A stretch of 9,441 nt of DNA from NCBI GenBank assembly GCA_013374385.1, contig QBUR01000160.1, positions 1 through 9,441 of the forward strand. The letters are read 5' to 3'. Source of the DNA: Candidatus Methanocomedens sp. (GTDB lineage Archaea; Halobacteriota; Methanosarcinia; Methanosarcinales; Methanocomedenaceae). The position numbers were made by a program, and so were the translations under genes. Under the pieces are notes generated by a model. That model did not search any database, was not told the origin of the DNA, and was given only the letters and a program-made list of their open reading frames with translations. Of this stretch, positions 1-6,053 are shown piece after piece; position 1 is the stretch's first letter; every line of letters starts with the position of its first letter.

Positions 1-91
1 TAGTATAACATTCACAGCCTATTGGTACTTCTAATCTGACCTATAACCCAAAGACAGGAGAATTCGGGAAAAATTAATTCATTAACATTTA

Positions 92-120
92 ATAGGGCCC
101 TCCTTCTGGAGACCCCCTAT
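92..120 (-). terminator. Hairpin terminator after the thermosome gene
   Basis: An interrupted inverted repeat lies 6 bases past the thermosome stop. ATAGGG (92-97) pairs with CCCTAT (115-120), and CTCC (100-103) pairs with GGAG (108-111) around a TTCT loop, with a small internal loop between the two stems. On the minus strand it is followed by an AT-rich stretch containing a TTTTT run near 71-75. The position and shape fit a transcription terminator or mRNA 3'-end stabiliser; its function is inferred. Confidence 0.6.
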
Positions 121-126
121 CAATAC

Positions 127-1758
127 CTATACTTCGTAATCCTTCATTCCAGGTGCCTGTTTCGGTCCATCACTGCCGCTGGAAGCAATCATATCATCAA
201 TGCGCAGTATCATGCTGGCCGCCTCTGATGCCGAATCAATTGCCTGGAGCTTCACTCTCAATGGCTCCACCACACCCGCAGCTCTCATATCTTCTACCCT
301 GTTCTCAAAGATGTTCAGCCCGGCATTCTTTTCCCCTGCCTCATGCTTGCTTTTGAGTTCCACGAGTTTGTCAATTGAATCAAGACCACTATTCTCTGCA
401 AGGGTCTTTGGAATTATTTCAACAGCCTCTGCGAACTTGATTACTGCCAGTTGTTCCCTGCCTTTCAATGTAGCAGCATATTCCTTTAAACGCAACGACA
501 GCTCCACTTCAGGTGACCCGCCTCCGGCCACAACCCTACCGTCCTCAATGACCACGCCTACCACACGCAGAGCATCGTTCATGGCCCTTGCAAGGTTATC
601 TACCACCTGTTCGGTACCGCCACGCAGGATTATGGATACAACCTTTGTATTTGGGCAATCACGTACAAATATCATCTCGCCGTTGCCAACCATTTTTTCT
701 TCAACCAAACCGGCATTGCCCAGTTCATTGGGAGTGAGTTCGTCCAGATTAGTAACAAGCTTCCCGTTTGTGGATTCAGCAAGCAGTTTCAGGTCCTTCT
801 TCTTGACCCTGTGAATAACAAATATTCCGGCTTTGGCCAGGTAATGGCGTGCCAACTCGTCAACAGCCTTCTGGCAGAACACTGCATTAGCACCGCTATT
901 AATTACTTTATCCACTACTTCTTTTATCATCTGCTCTTCCTGCTCAATAAAAGCCCGGCGCTGTGTTGTGCCTGTAAGGGATATCTCACTCTTGAATTCC
1001 ATTGACCTCACATCAATGGGAGTGGCAAGAATCGCAATTTTGGCATTCTCCACCCTGGTTGGCATGCTCTGATGGGTTCGGGACCTGTCAATAATAAGTC
1101 CTTCTACAAGTTCAGTATCAGCCACACTGCCTTCCACTCTACGCTCCATCATTACATCCTTGATGTCTACGGTCTTCTTGCCGCTTGCATCAGTCTCGGT
1201 AATAGAGCGCACGGCTCTGACCACCAGAGGTGCAATAATATCCGTTGCTGATTCTGAACCCTTGCCTGTAAGAGCTGTACCAGCTATATTTACCAGGGTA
1301 TCCTCATCATCTTCAGTCACCTGGATTGACATACCTTCCAGAATACGGTGTGCCTCAATGGCAGCCATCCGGTATCCATTTGCAATGGTAGTGCTGTGTA
1401 CGTTCAGCTCCAGAAGTTCTTCTGCTTTTTCAAGCAGTTCTCCTGTCAATACGGCGGCTGTTGTGGTGCCGTCGCCCACTTCATCATCCTGGGTTTTGGC
1501 GACTTCTACAACCATTTTGGCTGCAGGATGCTTGATATCCATTTCATCCAGAATAGTCGCACCGTCGTTGGTAATGGTAACCTGGCCCGCAGAATTCACC
1601 AACATCTTGTCCATACCCTTTGGTCCAAGAGTGGTACGTACTGCCGATGCAACCACTTTAGCTGCCATTATGTTGCTCCTTTGGGCCTCTTTACCTGTAG
1701 TCCTTTGTGTCCCCTGTCTGAGGATAGTTATTGGCTGACCGCCTAACTGTGCTGCCAT
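127..1758 (-). CDS. thsA: Thermosome subunit (group II chaperonin)
   Basis: This is the ATP-dependent cytosolic chaperonin subunit that assembles into the double-ring thermosome and folds proteins inside a lidded cavity. The 543-aa length is typical of the family. Group II signatures are visible: TLGPKGMDKML (43-53), NDGATIL (64-70), the nucleotide-binding GDGTT (95-99) and GGGSPEVEL (412-420). The equatorial domain is split between the two ends, with the intermediate and apical domains between. The C-terminus ends in GMKDYEV and lacks the long GGM-rich tail seen in some chaperonins. The ATG start is supported by a GGAG 8 bases upstream (1767-1770). Methanosarcinales usually carry several paralogues, so the exact subunit letter is uncertain; the family is not. 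It follows the hydrolase gene after 83 bases, with its own AT-rich promoter region, and ends at a hairpin. Confidence 0.97.
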   Translation of the reverse strand: MAAQLGGQPITILRQGTQRTTGKEAQRSNIMAAKVVASAVRTTLGPKGMDKMLVNSAGQVTITNDGATILDEMDIKHPAAKMVVEVAKTQDDEVGDGTTTAAVLTGELLEKAEELLELNVHSTTIANGYRMAAIEAHRILEGMSIQVTEDDEDTLVNIAGTALTGKGSESATDIIAPLVVRAVRSITETDASGKKTVDIKDVMMERRVEGSVADTELVEGLIIDRSRTHQSMPTRVENAKIAILATPIDVRSMEFKSEISLTGTTQRRAFIEQEEQMIKEVVDKVINSGANAVFCQKAVDELARHYLAKAGIFVIHRVKKKDLKLLAESTNGKLVTNLDELTPNELGNAGLVEEKMVGNGEMIFVRDCPNTKVVSIILRGGTEQVVDNLARAMNDALRVVGVVIEDGRVVAGGGSPEVELSLRLKEYAATLKGREQLAVIKFAEAVEIIPKTLAENSGLDSIDKLVELKSKHEAGEKNAGLNIFENRVEDMRAAGVVEPLRVKLQAIDSASEAASMILRIDDMIASSGSDGPKQAPGMKDYEV

Positions 1759-1766
1759 GTAATAGT

Positions 1767-1800
1767 CTCCATTATAAATAATAATTAATTTTAATTAACT
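1767..1800 (-). promoter_or_regulatory. Thermosome promoter region and ribosome binding site
   Basis: GGAG (minus strand, 1767-1770) lies 8 bases before the thermosome ATG and acts as a good Shine-Dalgarno. Upstream is an almost pure A/T stretch (1771-1800) with TTAATTAAAA-like and TTTATAA-like candidates for a TATA box. A box centred near 1792-1796 would place the start site so that the GGAG is transcribed. The TTTATAA at about 1773-1779 is too close to the ATG for that. The exact box is ambiguous. No heat-shock operator was recognised. Confidence 0.55.
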
Positions 1801-1841
1801 AAGTACCGGATTTCGATTTTTGTATGTTTGATGTTCTATAT

Positions 1842-2699
1842 TTAGGTTGTGGTACGTTCTATCTCAACATCATATACCTTTTCCGGATTCTCCTTATGAA
1901 TCTTCCAGAAAACCTCATCTCCCCACTTATCCACCAATGCAAGAGTCTTTCGTGGTATGGTCCTGGCACCCAACACGGCACCGGGACGCTGGGGGTCATC
2001 GATATAATCGGTTTCCATCATGAACCTGTCCCCCTGGGCCAGTGCCTCCTTTATCATCCCTTTACCTGCAAGCACACCGGGCCATATACCGCACTTTGCA
2101 AATTCAGGTATCATTGGCGGCGAGAAATGCTTTATCACCTTCTCTGGGGAAAGTCCGGCTTTACGTGCCATGCCAGCTAACTCATTTATACCCTCCACTG
2201 TGGCAGTTTCTGTATGCAATTGCAAAGGACATCCTGCATCCCTTGCCAGTTCCATGGCATAGGCCAGTATCTCATTGGAAGCATCCCACAGGGCAGGCTC
2301 AACCTCATAATGGGGACGGCCTGATTTCATACCCACAGCAAGACCATCTTCAACATATCCGGCCGCAATCTCAAGACCAGACCGCATCAACTCGATAGTC
2401 CTGTCTAGCCCAACCCTGCCATACATCTTAGTAATGGCTGCCGGATGCACGCCAAGCACAGGGAAAGCTGTCACACCGGTCTTGTTAACAGCCTCTGCCA
2501 TTTCAACAGTTTCATTGAACACCAGTTTGTAATCCTCTGGTTGGCTTATGGTTACGCCTATGGTCCATGAAGGTTTTGAAACTAAAAAAATATGGGTGCC
2601 GCCTGCGCGCTTGAATGCTTTAGCGGCCTCTATACCCTGACATCGATAGTCAAGGTGCATGTGATGGTCGGTTATAGGAAATGTGTGACTTGAATTCAC
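1842..2699 (-). CDS. TatD-like metal-dependent hydrolase (archaeal COG1099 type)
   Basis: This 285-aa protein is a predicted TIM-barrel metal-dependent hydrolase of the amidohydrolase superfamily, resembling the archaeal TatD-related group (COG1099-like). The substrate is unknown. Likely metal ligands are the N-terminal HxH (H13, H15 in DHHMHLD), H85 in GVHPA, H162 in LQLHTET, H191 in KHFSPP and D231 in METDYID, in the order expected for TatD-like enzymes. The usual carboxylate motif (GE-G type) reads GMKSGRPHY (123-131), with a lysine in this area. The start is GTG at 2699: it overlaps the TBP stop as GTGA, and the next Met would cut into the HxH motif. Overlap with the TBP gene suggests co-transcription and translational coupling. 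The name is firm at the superfamily level; the function is not. Confidence 0.85.
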   Translation of the reverse strand: MNSSHTFPITDHHMHLDYRCQGIEAAKAFKRAGGTHIFLVSKPSWTIGVTISQPEDYKLVFNETVEMAEAVNKTGVTAFPVLGVHPAAITKMYGRVGLDRTIELMRSGLEIAAGYVEDGLAVGMKSGRPHYEVEPALWDASNEILAYAMELARDAGCPLQLHTETATVEGINELAGMARKAGLSPEKVIKHFSPPMIPEFAKCGIWPGVLAGKGMIKEALAQGDRFMMETDYIDDPQRPGAVLGARTIPRKTLALVDKWGDEVFWKIHKENPEKVYDVEIERTTT

Positions 2700-3262
2700 A
2701 TCAATCCCAGACTGTCCAGTTCCTCAACGATCCTATCAACTGCAGCGTGTGCATCTTCAGGTTTTTTCCCACCAGTGACCACAAGTTTGCCAGAACCGAA
2801 CAGAAGCATGACCACTTTAGGGACAGCGAGCCGGTATACCAGTCCAGGGAACTGTTCAGGTTCATATTCGATGTTCTCAAGCCCCAGACCTATTGCGATA
2901 GCGTTGAGGTTTAGTACAGTTCCCAGATCAGCAGAAGCTACAATGTTCTGTACCGTGATCACGGGGTTTTCCATCACCTCGACTCCCATATTTGTCAGTT
3001 CATTGAATACCTTTTTCAGGCCGTTATGCACATCGTCAATACTCTTGGCACCAGTACATACGATCTTGCCGCTCCCGAATATCAGGGCTGCGGTCTTTGG
3101 GTCCTTGGTCCTGTAAACGACTCCAGGGAAACGTTCTTTATTATAATCTGCACCTTCAAGTTTCATGGTTATTTTTGGCAGGTCAAGTGTGGTACCAATA
3201 GCAGTGGACGCTACAACATTTTCTATCTTAATAGTCTCTTTTGGGTCATCAGTATTAGCCAT
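2696..3262 (-). CDS. tbp: TATA-box-binding protein (TBP)
   Basis: This general transcription factor binds and bends the TATA box and recruits TFB and RNA polymerase. It is 188 aa from the chosen start, matching archaeal TBPs. It consists of two direct repeats (about 11-96 and 102-188), each with the pattern VxNxVAS...FPGxVYR...LxFGSGKxVxTG. The four phenylalanines expected to intercalate in DNA are present: F45, F62, F138 and F155. No acidic C-terminal tail is seen. An in-frame ATG exists five codons upstream (3277), but the TATA box at 3296-3304 predicts a transcript start near 3275, so the ATG at 3262 is preferred, giving a leader of about 13 bases. It is the first gene of a pair with the overlapping hydrolase. 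Only one TBP is visible here; many Methanosarcina genomes have paralogues. Confidence 0.96.
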   Translation of the reverse strand: MANTDDPKETIKIENVVASTAIGTTLDLPKITMKLEGADYNKERFPGVVYRTKDPKTAALIFGSGKIVCTGAKSIDDVHNGLKKVFNELTNMGVEVMENPVITVQNIVASADLGTVLNLNAIAIGLGLENIEYEPEQFPGLVYRLAVPKVVMLLFGSGKLVVTGGKKPEDAHAAVDRIVEELDSLGLM

Positions 3263-3295
3263 GATAATCACTACCATCTTATAGGGATTTTAAAC

Positions 3296-3305
3296 CTTTA
3301 TATAG
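3296..3305 (-). promoter_or_regulatory. TATA box of the TBP gene
   Basis: On the minus strand the sequence reads ACTATATAAAGG, a near-ideal archaeal TATA box. It is centred about 38 bases before the preferred ATG at 3262, giving a start site near 3275 by the usual 25-base spacing. This decides between the two in-frame ATGs of the gene. TBP may thus bind its own promoter, as it does all promoters; specific autoregulation is not shown. Confidence 0.7.
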
Positions 3306-3432
3306 TTTAAGTAGTAATGGAATTGCTCGAGTGGAATCTTTTTTGTTATTATCGACCGTCTTTACAGTAAAAAATAGAAAGTATCATTCACTCATTAAAC
3401 AGTATGCACAAAGACTGTATCAAATATTCAAG
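3306..3432. other. Intergenic stretch with no recognised gene
   Basis: These AT-rich bases lie between the TBP promoter and the dockerin-gene terminator. I see no ORF with family features, no tRNA and no strong hairpin. A T-run (near 3339-3345) and an A-run (near 3368-3374) are the only notable runs. Confidence 0.5.
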
Positions 3433-3478
3433 AACCTTTGCAATGGAATTCCCCTCATGGATCTTCATCGCAAAGGTT
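3433..3478 (-). terminator. Hairpin downstream of the dockerin remnant
   Basis: A perfect 9-base inverted repeat, AACCTTTGC (3433-3441) and GCAAAGGTT (3470-3478), is extended inward by ATG/CAT pairing (3443-3445 with 3466-3468). It lies 22 bases past the stop of the minus-strand dockerin gene and is followed on that strand by TTCTTGAATATTTG. It is most simply the original terminator or 3'-end structure of that gene, showing that its 3' end is undisturbed. Confidence 0.55.
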
Positions 3479-3500
3479 TATACAAATTTGCCTTGTAATT

Positions 3501-3892
3501 TTAAGTTACAATATCACCGAAATAGTATGCGGTAACTGTCAGGTCCTGGACATTTATTATTCCATCCTGGTTTATATCATAGCGTGGATATGGTTTTTGT
3601 ACAGATTTACCATATCCCTGGCCAATTATGGTTATGTCCAGAATATTCACAATACCGTTTTCATCCACGTCCCAGCGCGGATGGACATCATTGATCGTAA
3701 TGATGTGCTGGCCTGTTACCTGATTGGTACCATCACTTACTGTAATGTCAATTGTATGAGCGCCTGAACTTGAGTAGTCGGTTTCCCAGGCATAGCTTGA
3801 ATCTGTGCTGTAGGTAACTCCATCGATAATGACCTGGATATGAGCTCAACATTTGCTCTGACCTGAAAAGGTGCTGACTTGCTGGTGGTGTT
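3501..3892 (-). pseudogene. C-terminal remnant of a dockerin-containing surface protein, truncated and frameshifted
   Basis: The open frame from 3844 down to the TAA at 3501-3503 encodes about 113 residues. First comes an Ig/PKD-like module (QVIIDGVTYSTDSSYAW, then HTIDITVSDGTNQVT). Then a type I dockerin with two calcium-binding-loop repeats follows: DVDENGIVNILD and DINQDGIINVQD, with D/N at positions 1, 3, 5, 9 and 12 of each loop. Directly upstream a TGA closes this frame, but the next frame reads NTTSKSAPFQVRANVE, which looks like a continuation of the same Ig-like fold. One missing base near 3842-3846 would join them. No start codon or signal peptide is present. The sequence then meets the group II intron element, and the other flank of that element shows no continuation of this protein. 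Dockerins bind cohesins; in archaea they occur on extracellular or cell-surface proteins. The gene is probably dead. Confidence 0.75.
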
Positions 3893-3906
3893 TCACGGCA
3901 AAGAAA

Positions 3907-3912
3907 GGAGGT
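3907..3912 (+). promoter_or_regulatory. Shine-Dalgarno site fixing the GTG start of the RT
   Basis: GGAGGT lies 6 bases before the GTG at 3919. It supports that start over the in-frame ATG at 3871, which would add 16 residues encoded partly by dockerin-gene sequence. No archaeal TATA box is visible just upstream, so transcription would have to come from outside. Confidence 0.75.
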
Positions 3913-3918
3913 ATAATT

Positions 3919-5406
3919 GTGAATGTACGAAATTCAACGACGCCGAAAAGCGAGAACCGTACAGACAGAGACCTGAAACGTCAATGGAATTCCATTGACT
4001 GGAAGAAAGTAAGGTCCTACGTTAACAATCTACAGACCCGGATTGCAAAGGCAACACACGAAGGAAAATGGAATCTTGTAAAACGACTTCAATATCTGCT
4101 GACAAATTCCCATTCTGCAAAACTTCTTGCAGTAAGAATAGTCACGCAGAACCGGGGGTCACGTACCCCTGGTACTGATGGTGTACGCTGGCTTCGCCCA
4201 CATGAAAAGATGCGGGCAGCATTAAGTATTACTTGTAAAAGATATATCGCGCAACCATTAAAACGGATATATATTCCTAAACCTGGAAAGAAAACAAAGC
4301 GTCCTCTCTCCATACCTATCATGTATGACCGTGCAATGCAGGCTCTCTATGCCCTGGCACTTCAACCAGTGGCAGAAACGAGTGCTGATAATCGGTCATT
4401 TGGGTTTCGATTGTCTCGAAGTGCACAGGATGCATCACAATATGCATTTATCTGCCTTCATAATCCCAACTCAGCCCCATGGATTCTGGAAGGAGATATT
4501 AAAGGATGCTTTGACAACATATCTCATGAATGGCTAAAGGAAAATATCCCGATGGAACAATCGGTTCTGTCTCAGTTCCTGAAAGCGGATTATGTTTTCG
4601 AACAGAACCTGTACCACACAGATAAAGGCACACCACAGGGTGGCCTAATTTCGCCAATTTTGGCGAATATGACTTTGAACGGAATAGAGGGCATCCTGAA
4701 TGAACAATATCCAGACATGAAGGTTCACTTTATCCGCTATGCTGATGATTTTCTGGTCACCGCTCCAAGTCGAGAGGTGGCAGAGGAAATATGTGAACTA
4801 ATCCGGGTATTCCTTGCAGAACGTGGCCTTGAACTCTCTGAATCTAAAACATTGATTACTCATATCGATGATGGCTTTGATTTTCTTGGCTGGCATTTCC
4901 GTAAATATGATGGTATTCTTTTAATAAAACCATCACGGGAATCAATCCTGAAAATTACAGATAAGATTCGCAAGATTATTCATAAAGCGGCTGCTTGGAC
5001 TCAGGAACAACTGATAAAGGCTCTCAACTCTGTCATAACTGGATGGGCAAACTACCATCGTCACATTGTGGCTAAGGAAACGTTCCAGAAGTTAGATAGT
5101 ATCATCTGGAATATGTTATGGAGATGGGCTAAGAGAAGACATTCGCAAAAAGGACATAAATGGATAGCACGACGATATTGGTATACCGAAGGTACCAGAA
5201 ACTGGGTCTTCAAGGCAGCAACGGCAAAACTTGTTCTGTTTGCAGATACAAAGATTCGTCGTCATGTCATGGTAAAACTTGATAAAAATCCATTTATCGA
5301 TAGGAAGTATTTCCTCGATAGACTGGATAGAGTCAGAAAATGTACACCATGGATTCAAACAAGACTTTCATTCTTCGCATATTGCCGCCCGAAGTTCGGG
5401 TTGTGA
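3919..5406 (+). CDS. ltrA: Group II intron reverse transcriptase/maturase
   Basis: This 495-aa intron-encoded protein normally helps its intron RNA splice and copies it into DNA at a new site. It starts at GTG after GGAGGT. The order is an N-terminal RVT_N-like region (about 20-90, ending GSRTPGTDG), then RT fingers and palm. The palm holds the first catalytic Asp D193 (EGDIKGCFDN), GTPQGGLISPILAN (237-250) and the YADD active site (274-277), followed by FLGWHF (322-327). A maturase/thumb X domain follows, with LNSVITGWANYHRH (369-382) and WRWAKRRH (401-408), to about 460. The protein ends at 495 after YCRPKFGL, with no recognisable C-terminal HNH zinc endonuclease (no CxxC pair). The reading frame is intact with all catalytic aspartates, so it could be active in trans if expressed. 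It lies in the remains of domain IV and ends 7 bases before domain V. Confidence 0.93.
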   Translation: MNVRNSTTPKSENRTDRDLKRQWNSIDWKKVRSYVNNLQTRIAKATHEGKWNLVKRLQYLLTNSHSAKLLAVRIVTQNRGSRTPGTDGVRWLRPHEKMRAALSITCKRYIAQPLKRIYIPKPGKKTKRPLSIPIMYDRAMQALYALALQPVAETSADNRSFGFRLSRSAQDASQYAFICLHNPNSAPWILEGDIKGCFDNISHEWLKENIPMEQSVLSQFLKADYVFEQNLYHTDKGTPQGGLISPILANMTLNGIEGILNEQYPDMKVHFIRYADDFLVTAPSREVAEEICELIRVFLAERGLELSESKTLITHIDDGFDFLGWHFRKYDGILLIKPSRESILKITDKIRKIIHKAAAWTQEQLIKALNSVITGWANYHRHIVAKETFQKLDSIIWNMLWRWAKRRHSQKGHKWIARRYWYTEGTRNWVFKAATAKLVLFADTKIRRHVMVKLDKNPFIDRKYFLDRLDRVRKCTPWIQTRLSFFAYCRPKFGL

Positions 5407-5413
5407 AATGCTT

Positions 5414-5447
5414 GAGCGGAGTGCGGTGAAAGTCGCACGCTCCGTTC
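5414..5447 (+). ncRNA. Group II intron domain V
   Basis: The 34-nt hairpin has exact domain V architecture. GAGCGGAG (5414-5421) pairs with CTCCGTTC (5440-5447); a 2-base bulge CG (5438-5439) follows; TGCGGT (5422-5427) pairs with GTCGCA (5432-5437); and a GAAA tetraloop caps it (5428-5431). The catalytic AGC triad lies at 5415-5417. This is the ribozyme active-site domain and shows that the neighbouring RT belongs to a group II intron. Confidence 0.92.
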
Positions 5448-5450
5448 TTA

Positions 5451-5481
5451 GAAGAGGGAGAGCGAGTAATCGCTCTTTCTT
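5451..5481 (+). ncRNA. Group II intron domain VI
   Basis: Just after domain V, AGAGCGA (5459-5465) pairs with TCGCTCT (5470-5476) around GTAA, and an imperfect lower stem (GAAGA with TTCTT) extends it. This is the expected place and size for domain VI. I see no clear bulged adenosine 7-8 bases before a 3' end at AT (5482-5483). If the true end lies a few bases further, the A at 5482 could fill that role. The exact intron 3' end therefore stays open. Confidence 0.7.
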
Positions 5482-5483
5482 AT

Positions 5484-5682
5484 TCGGCTGTTCATCTGTG
5501 GTTAATTATGAAATTGGAATAATTCCAGGTTGTTTCCTTTCTGCTCATGCGCAGAGCGTGGGTCGGGAAGTGGTGTACAGCGGGGGTGTTCTGAAGTGTA
5601 TCCGCCCGTCCCGTGTAGAATTTTGGGACTCTATGCATGGACAAGCATGTCACACATTGGTATTTATTGAACATGGCCCGAA
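5484..5682. other. Intron 3' flank, no recognised gene
   Basis: About 200 bases lie between the intron and the antitoxin promoter. Short ORFs exist on both strands, but none shows family features, a ribosome binding site or continuity with the dockerin protein. The middle (5554-5620) is distinctly G-rich, then C-rich (GTGGGTCGGGAAG, then CCGCCCGTCCCGTG) and could fold, with GGTCGGGA facing TCCCG. It may be a degraded RNA or gene fragment. Confidence 0.4.
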
Positions 5683-5691
5683 GTATTTAAT
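5683..5691 (+). promoter_or_regulatory. TATA box for the antitoxin-like gene
   Basis: TATTTAATA is centred near 5687. The usual 25-base spacing predicts a transcript start near 5712, three bases before the ATG at 5715. The message would be leaderless or nearly so. This favours the ATG over the in-frame TTG at 5706. Confidence 0.55.
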
Positions 5692-5714
5692 AGTTTTAAA
5701 CAAAATTGAGTCAT

Positions 5715-5909
5715 ATGGAAACTCATGCAGAATCAAATAAAGTCTGGCTCTATAAAGACGAATATGATGGCATGCTTGAATACATCGATCGTTTGACAGA
5801 AACGATAAACATTCTTTCCGACAGGAGTACTACAACTGCAGTCAAACAAGCTCTTAGCAGGATCAATTCCGGCGAGTATCTCACAAAAGAAGACATGGTG
5901 TTTGATTGA
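5715..5909 (+). CDS. Small antitoxin-like protein (RelB-type, putative)
   Basis: The 64-aa soluble protein has an N-terminal helical part rich in charged residues (YKDEYDGMLEYIDRL). It ends with the pattern ILSDRSTTTAVKQALSRI, then NSGEYLTKEDMVFD. The pattern ILSDxxxxxAIxxALxxIxxGxxxTxEDV is common in small archaeal RelB-like antitoxins that neutralise RelE/ParE toxins. I recognise the style, not a specific family, and the DNA-binding part is not obvious. The ATG at 5715 is chosen because a TATA box places the transcript start at about 5712. The stop codon overlaps a following ATG (TGATG), as in coupled toxin-antitoxin pairs, but that ORF ends after six residues. It could be an orphan antitoxin or a stand-alone small regulator. 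Confidence 0.6.
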   Translation: METHAESNKVWLYKDEYDGMLEYIDRLTETINILSDRSTTTAVKQALSRINSGEYLTKEDMVFD

Positions 5910-5929
5910 TGTATACCTTGTTATCTTAA
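5909..5929 (+). pseudogene. Possible remnant of a toxin gene start
   Basis: An ATG overlaps the antitoxin stop as TGATG and reads MYTLLS, then TAA. RelE-type toxins often begin with a similar short hydrophobic strand, and TGATG coupling is typical of such operons. The following 60 bases contain no clear continuation in another frame, but a hairpin instead. With only six codons this is suggestive at best. Confidence 0.25.
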
Positions 5930-5934
5930 TCGTA

Positions 5935-5964
5935 ATACCCCGCAGCTTTGCTGCGATTGGGTGT
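5935..5964 (+). terminator. Hairpin after the antitoxin-like gene
   Basis: ATACCC (5935-5940) pairs with GGGTGT (5959-5964), including one T-G pair. CGCAGC (5941-5946) pairs perfectly with GCTGCG (5950-5955) around TTT, with an ATT bulge on the 3' side. It lies 25 bases past the antitoxin stop. No T-run follows on the plus strand. It may be a transcript-end structure or a decayed intergenic palindrome. Confidence 0.45.
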
Positions 5965-5988
5965 GCCAGCGCAACGTTTGACTAGCAT

Positions 5989-6045
5989 AAAAAAGAAAGA
6001 AAAATAGAACAGTCCACGTATGGAGCCCGAAGGGCTGTATACGTG
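5989..6045 (-). terminator. Strong hairpin plus T-tract downstream of tRNA-Val
   Basis: CACGTAT (6015-6021) pairs with ATACGTG (6039-6045), and AGCCC (6024-6028) pairs with GGGCT (6032-6036) around a GAA (TTC on the minus strand) loop, with a 2x2 internal loop. On the minus strand it is followed by a T-rich tract (6004 down to 5989, TTTTTCTTTCTTTTTT). Hairpin plus T-tract downstream of the tRNA looks like an intrinsic terminator; archaeal RNA polymerase terminates on T-tracts. Confidence 0.6.
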
Positions 6046-6053
6046 TGCAGCCC

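Larger units (their letters stand above)
3893..5483 (+). mobile_element. 5'-truncated group II intron carrying an intact reverse transcriptase
   Basis: The element consists of the reverse transcriptase/maturase ORF followed directly by ribozyme domains V (5414-5447) and VI (about 5451-5481), the normal 3' end of a group II intron. A full intron would need several hundred bases of domains I-III before the ORF. Here the dockerin coding sequence reaches to within a few tens of bases of the RT start, and no GTGYG 5' intron end is seen. The left boundary is uncertain (3845-3906), as is the right one (about 5483-5490). Loss of the 5' part is what incomplete target-primed reverse transcription would produce, but later deletion is equally possible. 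Without domain I the copy should be unable to splice. The element lies antisense to the dockerin gene. Confidence 0.8.

Noticed and set aside
200..814. A 204-aa plus-strand ORF opposite the thermosome gene
   Set aside because: It is a Ser/Leu-rich shadow frame of a well-conserved gene on the other strand, with no motif or ribosome binding site.
3263..3277. Longer TBP start with five extra residues (MVVII)
   Set aside because: The TATA box places the transcript start at about this ATG, so the downstream ATG at 3262 fits better.
3438..3767. A 109-aa plus-strand ORF near the intron
   Set aside because: It lies antisense to the dockerin coding region, where the minus strand gives clear calcium-binding repeats; the plus frame shows nothing recognisable.
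3871..3918. RT start at the upstream ATG (MLTCWW...)
   Set aside because: The extra residues come partly from dockerin-gene sequence, and a strong GGAGGT sits just before the GTG at 3919.
5492..5674. A 60-aa minus-strand ORF in the intron 3' flank
   Set aside because: It has no family features, no ribosome binding site and no continuity with the dockerin protein.
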